This document shows, one piece after another, positions 1 through 8,600 of a stretch of DNA of 64,000 bases. The notes under the pieces are model-generated. The model searched no databases, had not been told where the DNA came from, and saw only the letters and a list, made by a program, of their open reading frames with translations. Numbering within the stretch: position 1 is the stretch's first letter; each line of letters opens with the position of its first letter. The translations under genes were made by a program, and so were the position numbers. The DNA is from Mesorhizobium sp. AR07 (GTDB lineage Bacteria > Pseudomonadota > Alphaproteobacteria > Rhizobiales > Rhizobiaceae). The DNA lies in NCBI RefSeq assembly GCF_024746815.1, contig NZ_CP080527.1, positions 186,001 through 250,000 on the forward strand, read 5' to 3'.

Positions 1-1013
1 AGTTCATAGGGCCGGTAGGTTTCCTTTCGTGTCAGCACGACCCATGCGATCCGGGCGAGCTTGTTGGCCAGCGCGACGGAGACGAGCCTGAACGGCTTTT
101 TCTCCATTAGCTTTCTGATCCAGTTCGCCATGGGCGTTGGCTTGTCCTTTATGTGGCGGATTACGGCGGTGGCGCCGACGACGAGCAAGCGGCGCAAGTA
201 CCGGTCTCCCTGCTTGGAGATGCCGCCGAGCCGGGTCTTGCCGCCGGTGGAATGCTGCTGCGGCGTCAGGCCGAGCCAGGCAGCGAACTGCCTGCCCGAT
301 CGGAACTGATCGGGATCGGTGACGGTGGCAGCGAGAGCCGTGGCCGTGATCACGCCGAGGCCGGGGATCCCGGCGAGCCGGCGACTGGCCTCGCTTTCGG
401 TGTGCCAGGCGATGAGCTGCCGATCCAGCGCCGCGACCTCATCGTTGAGCGCCATGATCTGGCGGACAAGAATCCCCAGAGAAGTGCGGGCATAAGCTGG
501 CAAAGCGTCATCGTCGGACAGTGCTTGTTCGGCCAGCTTCGCCAGATTGGCGATGCCGGGATTGGCGATAAGACCGAGTTCGGCTAGATGTGCGCGCAAG
601 GCATTGGCGATCATGGTGCGTTGTCGAACGAGCAACGACCGGGCGCGATGGGCCATGAGAACGCTCTGCTGCTCGACCGTCTTCACCGGCACGAACCGCA
701 TCGTCGGACGCTGTACGGCTTCGCAGATCGCTTCGGCGTCGAGTGCATCGCTCTTGCCGCGCTTGACATAGGCCTTCACGTAAGACGGTGGGATGAGCCG
801 AACCTCGTGCCCCATGGCGGCGAGGGTGCGAGCCCAGTAATGCGCCGTTCCGCACGCCTCCACCCCGATAAGACAGGGCGAAAGCTTCGAGAAGAACGGC
901 AACATCTGTTTGCGGTGCAGACGCTTCACCAAAATCGTCGCGCCGCTCTCATCAACGCCGTGCGCTTGAAACACGCTCTTCGCCAAATCCAGCCCAATCG
1001 TCGTAATCGTCAT
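1..1013 (-). CDS. IS110-family transposase, 3' end off the window
   Basis: Reading the minus strand from the ATG at 1013 gives an open frame of at least 337 codons that runs off the left edge. It begins MTITTIGLDLAKSVFQ, the DEDD RuvC-like start of IS110 transposases (catalytic Asp in GLDLAK). It later shows KSDALDAEAICEAV, then the C-terminal transposase_20 helix-hairpin-helix (RLAGIPGLG) and the serine-containing block WLGLTPQQHSTGGKTRLGGISKQG. It is clearly related to, but not identical with, the second copy at 11298-12329. No stop or frameshift is seen, so it is probably functional. IS110 elements lack conventional inverted repeats, so the element ends cannot be placed from sequence alone; the right end lies between the start codon and the LysR fragment at about 1092. 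Confidence 0.9.
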   Translation of the reverse strand, partial: MTITTIGLDLAKSVFQAHGVDESGATILVKRLHRKQMLPFFSKLSPCLIGVEACGTAHYWARTLAAMGHEVRLIPPSYVKAYVKRGKSDALDAEAICEAVQRPTMRFVPVKTVEQQSVLMAHRARSLLVRQRTMIANALRAHLAELGLIANPGIANLAKLAEQALSDDDALPAYARTSLGILVRQIMALNDEVAALDRQLIAWHTESEASRRLAGIPGLGVITATALAATVTDPDQFRSGRQFAAWLGLTPQQHSTGGKTRLGGISKQGDRYLRRLLVVGATAVIRHIKDKPTPMANWIRKLMEKKPFRLVSVALANKLARIAWVVLTRKETYRPYE

Positions 1014-1091
1014 CGTAAACGCTCCTCTTCCTGCTTCGTGTCCGGTCAGCAGCATAGCGGCTGCCGGTCGGTGCAGGGGCGTCCACATCAT

Positions 1092-1316
1092 CAAGCTGCC
1101 GGCACGGGTCAAGGTCTCGCAGTAGTACGCGACGTTTCCGCAAACGACGCCTTGGCGTCGGGAAAAATAGTCATCGCGATCGACAATTCCGTGCCTACCC
1201 AAGATGGGTATTACGCCATCGCCCCCACCGAAAAAGCGCGTATTGCGAAGGCTAAGAGCTTTCGCGACTGGATTTTGAGTGAGGCAAGCGAGACGCAGAG
1301 ACGTTTGAGTGTTTGA
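1092..1316 (+). pseudogene. C-terminal fragment of a LysR-family (GcvA-like) regulator
   Basis: The plus frame ending at 1316 encodes about 74 residues typical of the end of a LysR effector domain: GTGQGLAVVRDV, then LASGKIVIAID, then a YYAIAPTEKA strand, then SFRDWILSEA before the stop. This is the conserved 'G.G.al......l..G.lv' and 'F..WL..E' ending of GcvA-like regulators. There is no DNA-binding domain upstream; the preceding kilobase is the minus-strand IS110 gene. I infer that insertion of the IS110 element, or a deletion next to it, removed the N-terminus. It cannot be a working regulator. Confidence 0.6.
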
Positions 1317-1599
1317 AGGCGGCCGCCAAGGCGAAGAAAAATCAGAGCTGCACGATCACCGTAAAAGTGGGGGGGTAGTGCAGACCGGTTGGAACCTGAT
1401 CCGAAAAAAATGGGCGCGGCGACCAATGCTTACTGACGGATCGAGGCCGGCACGCCGGCATCGCAGATCGGCGCTGTTGGCGCGGCGGTGTCATCACCAT
1501 GCGCCATAGACCTGCGGTGCTCTACCTTCCCGGGCCGGTGTGCTCACCGTACCGATGTTCCCGACTCTCGCATCGCGCTCGGGCAGCGCGCTGGCCGGC

Positions 1600-2069
1600 T
1601 CGCATCACTAGCCTCGCCATCCAGTAGGGGAAGCTTCCCTGACATTCGTCACGATGCGATGGGGCAACTTCCTCAGCCCTGCTCGGATTTGATTGATCCC
1701 GCGGCAAGGCCAGGGAAACGTGGCGACAAATCCGGCCAAACGGCGTTCGGCCAAACCGAGACCACGCAGTCGACCGCGGCAATTGCGCTCGCTGGATAAG
1801 TCGGTCTGCTGGGCGCCGCGGCGACGGCGGATATGCGTCTTCGCTAATGTAGTGGGCGATGACATGACGGCCGTCGGGTGCGATCCGCACGACGCGAACA
1901 TGCCCTGTAAGCACCACATAGACTGAGCGCGCCTCGGACTCCGGCTCGAAGATCGGCGACTCCTTCGCAAACCGTACGGACCGGGGGTCTTGAGAACGCT
2001 GTCGAGTTCCGCGGAGTTTAGGCCCCCGAACAGCGACAGTCGCGCGATAACCGAGCGGTCAAGCGGCAA
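1600..2069 (-). pseudogene. Decayed Crp/Fnr-family regulator
   Basis: The N-terminal piece (from the TTG at 2069) reads PLDRSVIARLSLFGGLNSAE, the helix that precedes a cyclic-nucleotide-binding fold. A frameshift near 1980 moves the match to another frame: FEPESEARSVYVVLTGHVRV and RIAPDGRHVIAHYI, the glycine-rich jelly roll of Crp/Fnr proteins. Downstream only scraps in several frames remain and no helix-turn-helix is recognisable. The protein is therefore broken. Regulators of this family (NnrR, FnrN type) commonly neighbour pseudoazurin and denitrification genes, and pseudoazurin lies divergently at 2224, so a former role in its control is a reasonable inference. Confidence 0.6.
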
Positions 2070-2223
2070 ACTTAGCTCCTCGCTGCCTCATGACTCCACG
2101 GCGGCCGCCAGGCGGCCCAGCTATATTTCGCGCACCAGCTGCGCCAGCGCAAATCGCTAGCCCGCGCCTTGGCTAGAAAGTTGCAGCGGTCGAAGCCGTG
2201 ACGCACTCAAGAAAGGACTTTCA

Positions 2224-2664
2224 ATGAAACTTCGCCTGATTACCGCCGCCGCCGCCCTGCTCGCTCTTGCCGGCGCCGCAAATGCCGAGGAACACATTGT
2301 CCAGTTGCTGACAAAGGGAGACAAGGGTTCCATGGTCTTCCAGCCCAATTTCATCAAAGCGGCAGCGGGCGACGCGGTCAAGTTTGTGCCTGGCGACAAG
2401 ACCCACAATGTCGAAACCATCCAGGGAATGATCCCCGACGGCGCCCAGGAGTTCAAGGGCAAGGTTGGTGAAACGATCACCGTGACCCTGACGCAAGAGG
2501 GCGTCTACGGCGTGAAATGCAATCCGCATTACGGCATGGGCATGGTGGCGCTGATCGTCTTCGGCAAGCCCGTGAATCTCGACGCGGCGCAGACCGTCAA
2601 GCAGGTCGGCAAGGCCAAGACCGTATTCCCTGACCTGTTCAGCCAGGTGACGAAGGCGAACTGA
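2224..2664 (+). CDS. Pseudoazurin (periplasmic blue copper protein)
   Basis: 146 residues. A Sec signal peptide (MKLRLITAAAALLALAGAANA, cleavage after residue 21) precedes a cupredoxin domain. The type-1 copper ligands are all present: His61 (THNVE), Cys99, His102 and Met107 in VKCNPHYGMGM; subtracting the signal gives His40, Cys78, His81 and Met86, the classic pseudoazurin numbering. It carries single electrons in the periplasm, usually to nitrite or nitrous-oxide reductase; neither enzyme is in this window. The ATG follows AAGAAAGGACTTTCA, a good ribosome site. It is monocistronic, ending at a hairpin, with the broken Crp/Fnr gene divergent upstream. Confidence 0.95.
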   Translation: MKLRLITAAAALLALAGAANAEEHIVQLLTKGDKGSMVFQPNFIKAAAGDAVKFVPGDKTHNVETIQGMIPDGAQEFKGKVGETITVTLTQEGVYGVKCNPHYGMGMVALIVFGKPVNLDAAQTVKQVGKAKTVFPDLFSQVTKAN

Positions 2665-2671
2665 TCCCAGC

Positions 2672-2708
2672 CGAAGGCCGGACGACCGAGAGGTCCGTCC
2701 GGCCTTCG
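2672..2708 (+). terminator. Hairpin terminator after pseudoazurin
   Basis: A perfect 12-bp stem, CGAAGGCCGGAC at 2672-2683 pairing with GTCCGGCCTTCG at 2697-2708, with a 13-nt loop, starts 8 bases after the pseudoazurin stop. It lacks a clear T-run, so it may act as a transcript end or stabiliser rather than a textbook intrinsic terminator. Confidence 0.6.
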
Positions 2709-2961
2709 CCAAAGCCGGAAGGCTCCGGGGATCCATCGGTCTTTTCAGCACCGCATCCTTTCCACCCTTGACATCGGGGCGACCGAGAGTTTGTCAGGGC
2801 CAGAAAAGAAGGTCCGCCTACTGCCGATAGGCCGGAAAAACCGCGACGACAGCCAGCTTCAACTTCGGAAAATGCGTAGCAGGGTGTCGCCTCCAGGCAC
2901 GGGATACTTCCCAGATCGGCCACGTCAACCTCTCCGAGGCGTCCTCGCTTCGGTTTGCCCG

Positions 2962-3863
2962 TTATGCGGGATCCCGCAGCGCATCGGCGAGCCGTTCCCT
3001 TGCCAGCCGCAGTTGGCCGCTTAACTGGCGCCCCCGCTGCCAGAACACGACGTAGTGATAAATTGCGCTGGGCTCAAAAGGCCGGAATCGGAGGCCAAAG
3101 AGCGCGCATTCCTTCGCGACGACACTGTTTGTCACCGAAATCCCAACACCGGCCGCAATGAATGCAGCCTCGTGCCCGTTGGCGTCCACCTCGACGGCGA
3201 TGTTCGGCTCGACGCCCATGTAGCGCAGCGCGTTCAAATCCATCTGGTGAGTATTCTGCCGGGGCTCGATATCGATCAGTGGCTCGCCCCGCAAATCTTC
3301 CGGCGTGACCAGGTCCTTTTCGGCTAACCGATGCCCCGCCGGAAAGAGACAGACATTGGTCGCGGTTGTGACGGGCATCCAGTCAAAGAGTCTCTCGTCG
3401 AGGGGCAGACGCGAGACCCCCAGATCAGCGCGCCCGTTGAGTACATGCTCCGCGACGTCCTGGTAACTGCCTGACTTGACGTGGAAGACACAGGATCGGT
3501 CATGGACACGGATCTGCCTGACAGCCCGCGGGACAAGGGTGAAGCAAAAGATGTCTGGCGCCGCGATGCCGATTGCATGACCCTCAATCCCCTTGAGCGC
3601 CGCGATCGACTTTCCAACCCTGTCGAGGCTTAAAAACGTCCCGTCGATCTCGCGAAGCAGCTCCCAGGCCTGCGCCGTGGCGACCAGCCGGTTTCCCTCG
3701 CGCCGAAACAGCGGCACACCAAGCGCCGTCTCCAATTGCGCGACCTGTTGGCTCACCGCCGATTGGGTGACGCGAAGGACCTTGGCGGCCTGACGTTTCG
3801 CACGACCTCCCGGAAAATCTGCAGCTGGCGGAGCGTTACACCCGTGTTCGCAATCTCCACCAA
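2962..3863 (-). pseudogene. LysR-family regulator, frameshifted in the helix-turn-helix
   Basis: From the TTG at 3863 (preceded by CGGAGG) the minus strand reads VEIANTGVTLRQLQIFREVV, the start of a LysR helix-turn-helix. Near 3790 the frame changes, and QAAKVLRVTQSAVSQQVAQL continues in the other frame, followed by a full effector domain of about 240 residues ending at 2962. Compared with relatives a few residues plus one base appear to be missing at the join, so a small deletion is likelier than a simple miscall. The effector domain lacks further lesions, pointing to a recent event or a base error. It is divergent from the ABC operon starting at 4186 and was probably its regulator. Confidence 0.75.
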
Positions 3864-4185
3864 GTCTGGCCTCCGTTGGTCGTCTCTGCCGGCGCCTTTA
3901 CGTCTATTGCCGTGACCCGGAGCAAGCGAAGACAACTTATCATGCGGCGGCGTGACCTGTTGAGCAAGCACGAATAATGGGCCGAAAACGCGCATTTTCT
4001 GCGTAAGCCCCTCATTAGCTATATTAGCTCAGCTGATAAGAAAAGAATCTGACTTATAAATTGACCGGCCCGCCTCCCTGGCCGATTGTTGTGGCAGATC
4101 AGGGTCAAGCCTGGTCGCCGGCTGAGACGAGCTCTCGGGCGTCGCGTCGCCATTGCCGGGTTTCAACGCAGATGGGGGATGATGA
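3864..4185. promoter_or_regulatory. Divergent control region between lysR and the amino acid ABC operon
   Basis: About 320 bases without a credible gene. A local AT-rich island holds a direct repeat, ATTAGCT at 4015-4021 and again at 4024-4030, followed by CAGCTGATAAGAAAAG. Its place between a LysR gene and the operon it faces suggests the operator and promoter of the operon. I cannot assign -35 and -10 boxes with confidence. Confidence 0.4.
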
Positions 4186-5097
4186 ATGATGCGACCTTGG
4201 TCGGCAGCAGTGCGAAGCTTTTTGCCCAGTTCCGGGAAGGCCCGATTGCCGAACCGGTTGGCGCGCATCGCATGTACGGCGGAAGACCTTTCGTTGGCAC
4301 CCCCCGATCCCGATAAGTCAGGCTGCGATGACGTGGCGGCTCTCAGGGTAGAAGGACTTGAAAAATCGTTCGGCAATTACCCCGTTCTACGCGGCGTTAC
4401 GCTCACCGCCCACCGGCACGAGGTCATCTGCATCCTGGGGAGCAGCGGCTCCGGCAAGAGCACGCTGTTGCGCTGCCTCAACCTGCTCGACGTGCCGGAC
4501 CGCGGGCGCATGTGGGCCTTGGGTGAGCGGTTGAAGCTTCGCGAGGCGGTAAACGGCCGTGGCGGCACCATTCTTGACCAACGCCAGCTTCAACGGGTCA
4601 GGGCATCCCTCGGGATGGTTTTTCAGAGCTTCAACTTGTGGCCGCACAGAACGATCCTTGAGAATGTAGCGGAAGGCCCAACGCACGTCCTGCGACAGCC
4701 ACGGCGGGAAGCGATCGGGGTCGCGGAGCACTATCTCGCACAGGTCGGCCTTGCGGACAGGCGCCATCACTATCCGCGCCACCTTTCGGGCGGGCAGCAG
4801 CAACGCGCTGGGATCGCCCGGGCTCTCGCCATGGAGCCTGCCGTCATGTTGTTCGACGAGCCAACCTCGGCGCTTGATCCAGAGTTGACCGGCGAGGTGC
4901 TCAAGGTCATCCGGTCGCTGGCCGAGGAGGGGCGCACCATGCTCCTGGTAACCCATGAGATCGCCTTCGCCAGGGAGGTCTCTACGCGCGCGGCGTTCAT
5001 GCATGACGGCAAAATCGAGGAAGAGGGCCCATCGCAGCGGCTATTCCTTGACCCCGCTTCCGAACGGCTCCGCCGGTTCCTTCAATCGCATTATTGA
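4186..5097 (+). CDS. Polar amino acid ABC transporter, ATP-binding protein
   Basis: Walker A is GSSGSGKST, the Q-loop is FQSFNLWPH, the ABC signature is LSGGQQQR, Walker B is AVMLFDEPTSALDPE and the H-loop is VTHE: a complete nucleotide-binding domain of the HisP/GlnQ/OccP class. It energises import through the two permeases that follow. The ATG at 4186 has a GGGGGA ribosome site 6-7 bases upstream, but gives about 49 unusual residues before the domain; the in-frame GTG at 4333 would give 254 residues, the usual family length, without a clear ribosome site. Both starts remain possible. It heads an operon of permeases, racemase-like gene, binding protein and CapA-like protein. Confidence 0.9.
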   Translation: MMRPWSAAVRSFLPSSGKARLPNRLARIACTAEDLSLAPPDPDKSGCDDVAALRVEGLEKSFGNYPVLRGVTLTAHRHEVICILGSSGSGKSTLLRCLNLLDVPDRGRMWALGERLKLREAVNGRGGTILDQRQLQRVRASLGMVFQSFNLWPHRTILENVAEGPTHVLRQPRREAIGVAEHYLAQVGLADRRHHYPRHLSGGQQQRAGIARALAMEPAVMLFDEPTSALDPELTGEVLKVIRSLAEEGRTMLLVTHEIAFAREVSTRAAFMHDGKIEEEGPSQRLFLDPASERLRRFLQSHY

Positions 5098-5113
5098 TGG
5101 GGCGACCTGCGTC

Positions 5114-5779
5114 ATGAACGGCTTCGCCATACAATTCCTGCACGGACTCAGCATGACCATGCTGGCTGCAGCCATCAGCGGTGCCCTCGGAACGGCCGTG
5201 GGCCTCGCCGGCGCCGCGTCGAAGCTGTCAGCTTATCGGATTCCGATGTGGCTGGCCGAAATCTATACGACCGTTATCAGGGGCGTGCCCGAACTGCTTG
5301 TGATCCTCCTCATTTATTTCGGGGGAACGGCGGCGATCACCTTCATGATCGGCCGATATGTCGAAATCAGCGCCCTCTCGGCAGGTGTCATCGCGCTGAC
5401 CGTCATTTTTGGCGCCTACTCCACCGAGATATTCCGTGGCGCGATCTTGAGTATCCCACATGGACAACGGGAGGCCGCATCATCGATCGGCCTGAAATCT
5501 TGGCAGATTTGGTTACTCGTGATCTTGCCGCAGATGGTGCGCGTGGCATTGCCGGCCTTCTGCAACCTCTGGATCTCACTCCTCAAAGACACAGCGCTGA
5601 TTTCTGTGGTCGGCCTGACAGACATTATGCGTGTCGCCTTCGTCGGTGCGGGCTCCATGCGTGCGCCACTGACGTTCTATCTGGCCGCCTCCGCGCTCTA
5701 CCTGTTGCTCACGAGCCTCTCGCTGTTGGCATTCAGAATGCTCGAGCAACACTTCGTTGTACCAGGCCAGTTGCGCTGA
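5114..5779 (+). CDS. Polar amino acid ABC transporter permease (HisQ/ArtQ type)
   Basis: 221 residues from the ATG at 5114, 16 bases after the ATPase gene. It is a hydrophobic protein with about five membrane segments. It carries the coupling-loop signature of the HisMQ family, with HGQREAASSIGLKSWQIWLL touching the ATPase, and an EIFRGAI motif before it. It forms one half of the membrane channel with the next gene. Its size is normal for the family and no lesion is seen. Confidence 0.9.
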   Translation: MNGFAIQFLHGLSMTMLAAAISGALGTAVGLAGAASKLSAYRIPMWLAEIYTTVIRGVPELLVILLIYFGGTAAITFMIGRYVEISALSAGVIALTVIFGAYSTEIFRGAILSIPHGQREAASSIGLKSWQIWLLVILPQMVRVALPAFCNLWISLLKDTALISVVGLTDIMRVAFVGAGSMRAPLTFYLAASALYLLLTSLSLLAFRMLEQHFVVPGQLR

Positions 5780-5789
5780 GGGAATCCAG

Positions 5790-6518
5790 ATGCATCTCGA
5801 CATCTTCCTCCAGAGTATCGCGACACTGGCGAACGCAGCGTTCCTTACGATAGCGCTGACGGTTCCGTCGCTGATGATCGGGTTCGTCATCTCCGTGCCC
5901 TTGGCCTTCATGCGGGCATCTGACAGTCGATATCTTTCGTCGGCCATACTGACCTACACCTACGTGTTCCGCGGTACGCCGTTGCTGGTGCAGCTCTTTC
6001 TTATCTATTACGGCCTCGGCCAGATCGAAATGATCCGCCACAGCCCGCTCTGGGTGTTGTTGCGCGACCCCTTCTGGTGCGCGCTGCTCGCGTTCTCGCT
6101 GAACAGCGCCGCCTACACGACGGAACTCTTCCGGGGCGCAATCAAGGCGGTACCGCGCGGATTGGTCGAAGCTGCGGAAGCCATCGGCATGTCGCGTTTG
6201 CAGCGGGCCCGGCTCACCGTGTTTCCAATCGCGTTCCGTGCCGCATTGCCGTCCTATACGAACGAGGTGATCGGCTTGCTGAAAGCCAGTTCCCTGGCCA
6301 GCACGGTGACGCTTCTCGAAATCACCGGTGTAGCGCGCCGGCTCGTTTCCGAAACTTTCGCGCCCTATGAAATATTTCTCGCCGCCGGCGTGATCTATCT
6401 CGCTCTCACATACCTCGTAACCTCGGTCTTCCGCCTACTGGAGAGGTACCTCGCAGGCGCTGAGCCGAAGGTAGCGCGAAACACGGCGATGCTCTCGTTG
6501 CGGCGGGTTTCGCCATGA
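5790..6518 (+). CDS. Polar amino acid ABC transporter permease (HisM/ArtM type)
   Basis: 242 residues from the ATG at 5790, 10 bases after the first permease. It has the family motifs FRGTPLLVQLFLIYYGLGQI near residue 65 and PRGLVEAAEAIGMSRLQRAR (EAA coupling loop), with about five membrane helices. It pairs with the 5114-5779 product. Its stop overlaps the start of the racemase-like gene by four bases (ATGA), so the two are translationally coupled. Confidence 0.9.
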   Translation: MHLDIFLQSIATLANAAFLTIALTVPSLMIGFVISVPLAFMRASDSRYLSSAILTYTYVFRGTPLLVQLFLIYYGLGQIEMIRHSPLWVLLRDPFWCALLAFSLNSAAYTTELFRGAIKAVPRGLVEAAEAIGMSRLQRARLTVFPIAFRAALPSYTNEVIGLLKASSLASTVTLLEITGVARRLVSETFAPYEIFLAAGVIYLALTYLVTSVFRLLERYLAGAEPKVARNTAMLSLRRVSP

Positions 6519-7638
6519 CGAATGCCACGTCCCTGTTAGCGTCCGCAGCCGCAGCGTCGTGTTGGCGGGAGATCAGCCTGTCGGCGATCGTCCACAACTA
6601 TCGCGCCGTCAGGTCGGCCGTGGGACCCGCCGTCAAGATCTTTGCTTGTCTCAAAAACGATGCGTATGGGTGTGGCGCCGCCGAGGTCGCGGCTGTACTG
6701 GCGGCCGAGGGGGTGGACGGATTCGGCGTTGCCTCCGCGCGAGACGCCCATCGCGTCCGCTCGCGGGCTCCCCGAACGCCAATTCTGCTCTATCCTGGCA
6801 TAAGTCCCCAATGGGCCAGCGACGTCTCGGAGCAGGACCTCACAATCACCCTTTCGAGCATATCCGAGCTGGAGGCCTGGGCGCGACATCCGAAATTTTG
6901 TCCGCATTCGTCAAGGTCGACCTCGGTTTCTGGCGCGCGGGCGCACTTCCGGCCGAGGTAGAAGGATTGCTCGATAGGGCCGCCGCTACATCCAATATCG
7001 ACATCAAGGGCATATACGCGCATTTGAACGAACTTCCAGGCACCGGGCCAACAGCTAGTGAGCAGTGGAGCCGCCTGAAGAACCTCTTGGCAACCATCAC
7101 CCGGCGACCCGCTATCGTCATGTTGTCCAGCAGCGACGGTGTGCTGCGCCACCCCGAGATGGATCTCGACGCGGTCGACCCCGGGGCAATGTTGTTCGGC
7201 ATCGCCGACACTGCGAGGGCGGTACGCCCACTCACCCTCAGGCCAGCCCTTCACGCGATTAAGGCCCGGCTCGTCTCCGTCAAACAGGCTGATGCCAGCA
7301 TTGGCCCTGCACCTGATCTGCCTGGTTATAGCCCCGAAATGCGGATCGGTGTGCTTGGCATCGGCTGGGGACACGGGCTGCCGAGGGATTTGCCGTTTGG
7401 CGCCAGCGCGATCATCCGTGGGAAGCGGGTCCCGCTGCTTGCTCCCCTGCACCTGGAGCATGTGCGTGTCGATCTGACCCGCGTCCCGGACGCGGCCCTC
7501 GGCGACGAGGCGGTCCTGCTCGGATCAGCCGGTGGCGAACACATCGATCTGGCCGAACTGGCCACGCATTGGCGCACCGACAGCGTCGGCATCTGCTGCG
7601 GGCTGCAGCCGGACCTGGTGCGTGTCTATGCGCCCTGA
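6515..7638 (+). pseudogene. Alanine-racemase-like PLP enzyme, split by one frameshift
   Basis: The first frame (from 6515) has the alanine racemase N-terminal barrel with the PLP lysine in FACLKNDAYGCG (Lys47). Near 6890 the frame breaks: SELEAWARH is followed in another frame by SEILSAFVKVDLGFWRAG, then HLNELPG, SSSDGVLRHPE, PGAMLFGI and the C-terminal beta domain to 7638. One missing base explains it, so this is either a recent mutation or a sequence error. The second catalytic residue of alanine racemase, the Tyr of the GYADG loop, is replaced: here the loop is GIGWGHG. It may therefore act on another amino acid or be inactive as a racemase. It sits inside an amino acid transport operon, coupled to the permease gene. 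Confidence 0.8.
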
Positions 7639-7680
7639 ACCCATCAACGGACAACTCAACCAAAAAAGGGGAATCAAACC

Positions 7681-8529
7681 ATGCCTAAACATCTTTTGCG
7701 GATCGCCCTCGCCGCGGTCATGCTGTCGACGATAAGCGCGCACGCCGGCACTCGAACCGCGATTACGATCGCCTCCGAGGGTGCGTCTCCGCCATGGGAC
7801 TCGATCGATGCCAATGGCCAACTCGTCGGCTACGACATCGACGTTGGCAAGGAATTGTGCCGCCGCATGAACATCGAATGCAAATTTGTGGCGCAGGATT
7901 GGGACGGGATCATCCCTGCGCTCACCGTTGGAAAGTACGACGCGATTATTTCCGGGATGTCCATCACCAAAAAACGGAAGAAGACCATAGCCTTCTCGGA
8001 GCCTTACGCTATCGGCACCAACCAGATTGTCATGCGTCGGGATCTGAACTTGCCGCCAACAGACATAAAGTTGAAGCTCGACCTCACGGGAATGGACGCT
8101 GGCAAACAAGCGATCCTTGACCAGCTCAAGGAAGCCTTGACCGGGAAAACCCTTGGTGTGCTGCGCTCCTCCAATTCCGAGGCAGTCTTGACCGACCTGT
8201 TTGGCAAGGTGGCGACGATCCGGAGCTACGACTCCCTGGAGAACCTGAAGCTTGATCTCGCCGCCGACCGGATCGACGGTGGGTTGGCGGATTACTCCAA
8301 CTGGAAGCTGTTTCTGGACAGCCCGGACGGCCAGAACGCATCTTTCTATGGTCCGCAACTCTTTGGGGGGACGTGGGGACCCGGTATCGGCATCGGCATC
8401 AGAAAGGACGATGGCGACCTGGTGGAGGCATTCGACAAGGCGATTGTCGGCGCGGTCAATGACGGCACGTTGAAGAAGCTCAGCCTGCAATGGTTCGGCT
8501 TCGACCTCTCTCCACCCCCGACGCGTTGA
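7681..8529 (+). CDS. Periplasmic amino-acid-binding protein (SBP family 3)
   Basis: 282 residues with a signal peptide (about 22 residues, ending SAHA). The solute-binding family 3 fold is shown by SPPWDSIDANGQLVGYDIDV, the WDGIIPAL hinge region, and IISGMSITKKRKKTIAFSEP. Such proteins of the lysine/arginine/ornithine or octopine type deliver cationic amino acids or opines to HisQM-type permeases; the substrate here is not certain. The start follows AAAAAAGGGG and lies 43 bases after the racemase-like gene. Confidence 0.9.
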   Translation: MPKHLLRIALAAVMLSTISAHAGTRTAITIASEGASPPWDSIDANGQLVGYDIDVGKELCRRMNIECKFVAQDWDGIIPALTVGKYDAIISGMSITKKRKKTIAFSEPYAIGTNQIVMRRDLNLPPTDIKLKLDLTGMDAGKQAILDQLKEALTGKTLGVLRSSNSEAVLTDLFGKVATIRSYDSLENLKLDLAADRIDGGLADYSNWKLFLDSPDGQNASFYGPQLFGGTWGPGIGIGIRKDDGDLVEAFDKAIVGAVNDGTLKKLSLQWFGFDLSPPPTR

Positions 8530-8600
8530 ATGACGTGGCGTAAGTTCTCCGAATTGCGGCATGGCGGAGGAACGGGATTCGCCTTGCTGTCGCCCCATGC

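Noticed and set aside
588..1090. Long plus-strand frame overlapping the IS110 gene
   Set aside because: Its left part is the antisense shadow of the transposase; only the part after 1092 has protein similarity (LysR).
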